From the NCBI GenBank assembly GCA_937974465.1, contig CALJWY010000354.1:1-10197 (forward strand): a stretch of 10,197 nt of DNA, written 5' to 3'. Source of the stretch: an uncultured Lysobacterales bacterium (lineage in GTDB: Bacteria > Pseudomonadota > Gammaproteobacteria > Xanthomonadales > SZUA-36). Made by a program: the position numbers and the translations under genes. Each line of letters starts with the position of its first letter. Positions within the stretch are counted from its first letter, which is position 1. The notes beneath the pieces are model-generated. The model saw nothing but the letters and a program-made list of their open reading frames with translations. It was not told where the DNA came from and searched no databases. This document shows positions 7,673-10,197 of this stretch, piece after piece.

Positions 7673-7686
7673 TTGATTTTCATCTC
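7673..7686 (-). promoter_or_regulatory. Weak FNR/Anr-like site upstream of cytochrome b gene
   Basis: The bases TTGAT-TTTC-ATCTC match the FNR/Anr consensus TTGAT-N4-ATCAA at 8 of 10 positions, with one perfect half. The site is about 80-90 bases upstream of the cytochrome b start. The -10 expected for a class II promoter (about 7650-7645, minus strand) is poor, so the call rests mainly on the box and on the respiratory nature of the gene. Confidence 0.25.
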
Positions 7687-7732
7687 AAATTGCCCCTTGA
7701 TGATTAAAACATGAGATAATGATCGGCCAAAT

Positions 7733-7771
7733 TTGATGGTGATTTACCATCAATTAATAAGCGAGTAATTT
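7733..7771 (+). promoter_or_regulatory. Candidate promoter with 8+8 inverted repeat operator
   Basis: TTGATGGT (7733-7740) and ACCATCAA (7746-7753) form a perfect inverted repeat around a five-base GATTT centre. TTTACC (7743-7748) could be a -35, with TAATTT (7766-7771) as -10 and a 17-base spacer. The right arm would then overlap the -35, as in many repressor sites. It lies about 35-70 bases upstream of the DUF5916 gene start. Which protein binds is unknown. Confidence 0.35.
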
Positions 7772-7805
7772 TCAATTTAAGCCGTAGCTGGAGACCTCAG
7801 CCAAC

Positions 7806-10061
7806 ATGTCGCATTGTGACATATTCAAGGATGAATCCTGTCTTGCCAGCAAGGGCTTGCAAATGCTTCCATATTTGCTGTTAACCTGCCTGTTTTACGC
7901 GGTTTCGACTAACCATAGCTACGCTCAGGAAACTCTGGCGCAACGTCCGACGATGCATGCCTTCGAATTGCAGTCAATGCCTGTCCTGGATGGTGAGGTT
8001 TTGGGTGATCCCTCATGGCAGGGCGTAAAACCCGCCTCCGATTTTTGGCAGGTTCGGCCCAATGAGGGTCAGCCGGCAACACAAAAGACAGAGGTGTATA
8101 TCGGTTTTATCGGTGACTTCCTGTATATCGGCATGGTGGCGTATGACGACAACCCTGAAGGCATTATCGTCACTGATGGGCGTCGCGATTCCGGTCTGAA
8201 TGATTCCGACAGTTTCCGGGTGATCATCGATGGATTGCTGGATCGTCAGAACGGGTTTGTGTTCGGGACCAACCCGGTGGGGATGGAGTATGACGCGCAG
8301 GTGGTCAAGGAAGGTGCCGGTGGCGGCTGGGACAATTCCGGGTTTAACCTGAACTGGGATGCAGGCTGGAGTGTCAAGGCGCAAATCTCGGATATCGGCT
8401 GGAGCGCCGAAATGCAGATACCCTTTAAAACCTTGCGCTACAGCAATGGCGATGCGCAGGAGTGGGGAATTAATTTCCAGCGTAATATTCGGCGCAATAA
8501 CGAAATTGTCTACTGGGCGCCGCTAACAAGGCAATATAACCTCAACCGTGTTTCCGAGGCGGGCACACTGATTGGTGTCGTGCCGCCCCGGTCGCGTAAT
8601 TTGAAGTTTACCCCCTATGTGTTAGGTAAAGTTCAACGGGGTGGGGAACTGGACGGTACAGAAACCGACCTGGAATTTGGTTTTGACGCCAAGTACTCGC
8701 TCACACCCAGCCTGACGCTGGATGTCACCTACAACACTGATTTCGCCCAGGTTGAAGCCGATGAGCAGCAGGTCAATCTTGATCGCTTCAACTTGTTCTT
8801 TCCGGAAAAACGACCGTTTTTCCTCGAGAATTCCGGCCAGTTTGCGGTTGGTAATGCGGGTGAGGCGCAACTGTTTTTCAGTCGCAGGATTGGTATTGGC
8901 GAAGACGGCGACGTGATCCCGATTGAGGGGGGCGTGCGTGTCTCCGGCAAGGTTGGCAGTAGCACCAACGTGGGCTTTTTGTTCATGTCATCCGAGTCGG
9001 TCGAGGATATTGCCCCTGGCAATGAATTCATGGTCGCGCGAATCAACCAGGAAATGGGTAAACGATCCTCGCTAGGCGCCATTTTTATCGAGCGCGATGG
9101 CGATGGTACTTACCTGCTGCCGGAGGCCGGTGACAACAACCGCACCTACGGCGTTGATGGCCGTCTTGGAGTTGGTGATAACACGCTGATCAGTGGGTGG
9201 GCTGCCAAAACCGATACGCCGGGATTAGAAGGTGAGGATCACGCATATTCCTTAAAGGGAAATTTTGACTCGGCAGAATGGAGTCACGGTATCGAATATA
9301 GCCAGGTTGGTGAGAACTTCAATCCGGAAGTCGGTTTTTTGTCACGTGACGGCTACCGCAAGATTGGTATATCCAGTCTTATGCGAATCAGGCCAAATGA
9401 TTTATGGGGGCTACTGGAAGTACGTCCGCATTACAGTTACAGGGGGTTCTGGGACTTTGATGATTTCCAGGAAACCGGCATGCTGCACATGGATGTACAT
9501 TGGGAATGGAAAAACGGTTACGAATTTCACACTGGTTATAATGTTTTTACCGATGGCCTAAAAGAACCATTCGAAATCATTGATGATGTCTGGGTTCAGC
9601 CAGGTAGCTATCATGATAGCGAAATACAGCTTTACCTGACCACCAATCAGTCGGCCGATTTATCTGCCGGGTTAAGGGCTACGGTTGGTGGGAAGTTTGG
9701 CGGTGACCGGGTTAGCCTGTCACCCCGGATCAATTACCGTTTTGGTGACAAGTTCAGTTCCAGGCTGTCTGTTAATTACAATGAATTTGATCTGCCTGTT
9801 CCAGGCGGGGATTTCTCCGTGATGCTTGCGCGTTTGCGTCTGTCTTATGCCTTTACGCCAAAAATTCTGTTACAGGCCCTGATGCAATACAATGACAGCA
9901 GCGAGGTGTTTGGCACCAACCTGCGTTTCTCCTGGTTACGCTCTGCCAATACCGGCTTGTACCTGGTGTATAACGAAGTCGACGAACACGGTGTTGACGC
10001 ACCACCAAGGGGGCGTGAAATTATCCTCAAATATAGCTTCATATTCGACGTGTTGAATTGA
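7806..10061 (+). CDS. CBM9-like/DUF5916 outer-membrane protein
   Basis: A 751-residue exported protein. After a signal peptide (hydrophobic core at about 21-34, likely cleavage after SYA at 38-40), residues 58-240 form a CBM9-like beta domain. From about 265 a DUF5916 region follows, carrying the family hallmark TDFAQVEADEQQVNLDRF (311-328), then FFPEKRPFFLENSGQF (331-346) and FFSRRIG (357-363). The rest alternates short amphipathic strands, consistent with an outer-membrane barrel, and ends KYSFIFDVLN. The family is usually 700-850 residues. Its function is not established; a surface glycan-related role is an inference from the CBM9-like fold. The ATG at 7806 is shown with GGAG 12 bases away (7790-7793). 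An internal ATG at 7863 (732 residues) has a better-placed AAGGG (7851-7855) and may be the true start, although it would leave the signal peptide without a basic N-region. The gene is divergent from cytochrome b and has no visible operon partner here. Confidence 0.92.
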   Translation: MSHCDIFKDESCLASKGLQMLPYLLLTCLFYAVSTNHSYAQETLAQRPTMHAFELQSMPVLDGEVLGDPSWQGVKPASDFWQVRPNEGQPATQKTEVYIGFIGDFLYIGMVAYDDNPEGIIVTDGRRDSGLNDSDSFRVIIDGLLDRQNGFVFGTNPVGMEYDAQVVKEGAGGGWDNSGFNLNWDAGWSVKAQISDIGWSAEMQIPFKTLRYSNGDAQEWGINFQRNIRRNNEIVYWAPLTRQYNLNRVSEAGTLIGVVPPRSRNLKFTPYVLGKVQRGGELDGTETDLEFGFDAKYSLTPSLTLDVTYNTDFAQVEADEQQVNLDRFNLFFPEKRPFFLENSGQFAVGNAGEAQLFFSRRIGIGEDGDVIPIEGGVRVSGKVGSSTNVGFLFMSSESVEDIAPGNEFMVARINQEMGKRSSLGAIFIERDGDGTYLLPEAGDNNRTYGVDGRLGVGDNTLISGWAAKTDTPGLEGEDHAYSLKGNFDSAEWSHGIEYSQVGENFNPEVGFLSRDGYRKIGISSLMRIRPNDLWGLLEVRPHYSYRGFWDFDDFQETGMLHMDVHWEWKNGYEFHTGYNVFTDGLKEPFEIIDDVWVQPGSYHDSEIQLYLTTNQSADLSAGLRATVGGKFGGDRVSLSPRINYRFGDKFSSRLSVNYNEFDLPVPGGDFSVMLARLRLSYAFTPKILLQALMQYNDSSEVFGTNLRFSWLRSANTGLYLVYNEVDEHGVDAPPRGREIILKYSFIFDVLN

Positions 10062-10148
10062 CGAGCCTGTATACCGGTTGACCGCTTTTGATCTAATAAT
10101 GACGCAGTGAGAATCCGCTTAAATTAATGTAAATATAATGCATGATAA
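10062..10148. other. Intergenic DNA after the DUF5916 gene
   Basis: An AT-rich stretch with no gene and no clear terminator hairpin. TATAAT at 10134-10139 is a perfect -10 hexamer, but no acceptable -35 lies 16-18 bases upstream, so I do not call a promoter on it. It could still be a second start point for the gene beyond the window. Confidence 0.4.
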
Positions 10149-10197
10149 TTGATCCAAATCATTTTCTCCGCTACTCAAACGTGCTATTTAGATTGAT
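10149..10197 (+). promoter_or_regulatory. FNR/Anr-type class II promoter for a gene beyond the edge
   Basis: TTGAT-CCAA-ATCAT (10149-10162) matches the FNR/Anr consensus TTGAT-N4-ATCAA at 9 of 10 positions. TATTTA (10185-10190) is a plausible -10. Counting from that hexamer, transcription would start at about 10197 and the box centre would fall at -41.5, the spacing known for class II activation by FNR. Oxygen-responsive control of a rightward gene outside the window is the inference. Confidence 0.5.

Overview
The window looks like a chromosomal segment of a gammaproteobacterium, probably marine. The strongest evidence is a full-length RapA (HepA), an RNA-polymerase recycling ATPase typical of that class. 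It is supported by a cytochrome b561-type membrane protein, a large CBM9/DUF5916 outer-membrane protein and FNR/Anr-like sites. The exact genus cannot be told from the sequence.

Left part (1-3891): accessory-looking DNA, with small genes in mixed orientation and long spacers rich in small palindromes. In order it holds: a leader with a promoter-like palindrome and a hairpin; a gene for a membrane-anchored helical domain fused to a PhzF-type isomerase (382-1770, +); a palindrome-rich spacer; a gene for a 171-residue membrane-anchored protein (2062-2577, -); a second palindrome-rich spacer; what looks like the C-terminal remnant of a beta-rich exported-type protein (2862-3245, -); and a P-loop nucleotide kinase-like protein (3334-3891, +). 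The fusion protein and the 171-residue protein share the same N-terminal layout and some short motifs, so they may carry the same anchor domain.

Middle part (3939-7595): rapA and a four-helix di-heme cytochrome b gene, both on the minus strand. They are only 48 bases apart and may be co-transcribed. rapA converges on the P-loop gene across 47 bases, so that spot is the border between the accessory and core-like parts.

Right part (7596-10197): a divergent control region with an 8+8 inverted repeat overlapping a promoter-like -35. It is followed by the DUF5916 outer-membrane protein gene (7806-10061, +). The last 136 bases carry no gene but hold a 9/10 FNR/Anr box at exactly the distance from a -10-like hexamer expected of a class II activated promoter. 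The gene it would drive lies beyond the window.

Main points of interest: the PhzF fusion and its possible domain-sharing neighbour, the repeated CCGCT...AGCGG palindromes on both sides of that neighbour, and the FNR-type promoter at the right edge. I found no CRISPR array, transposase, integrase, rRNA or intact tRNA.
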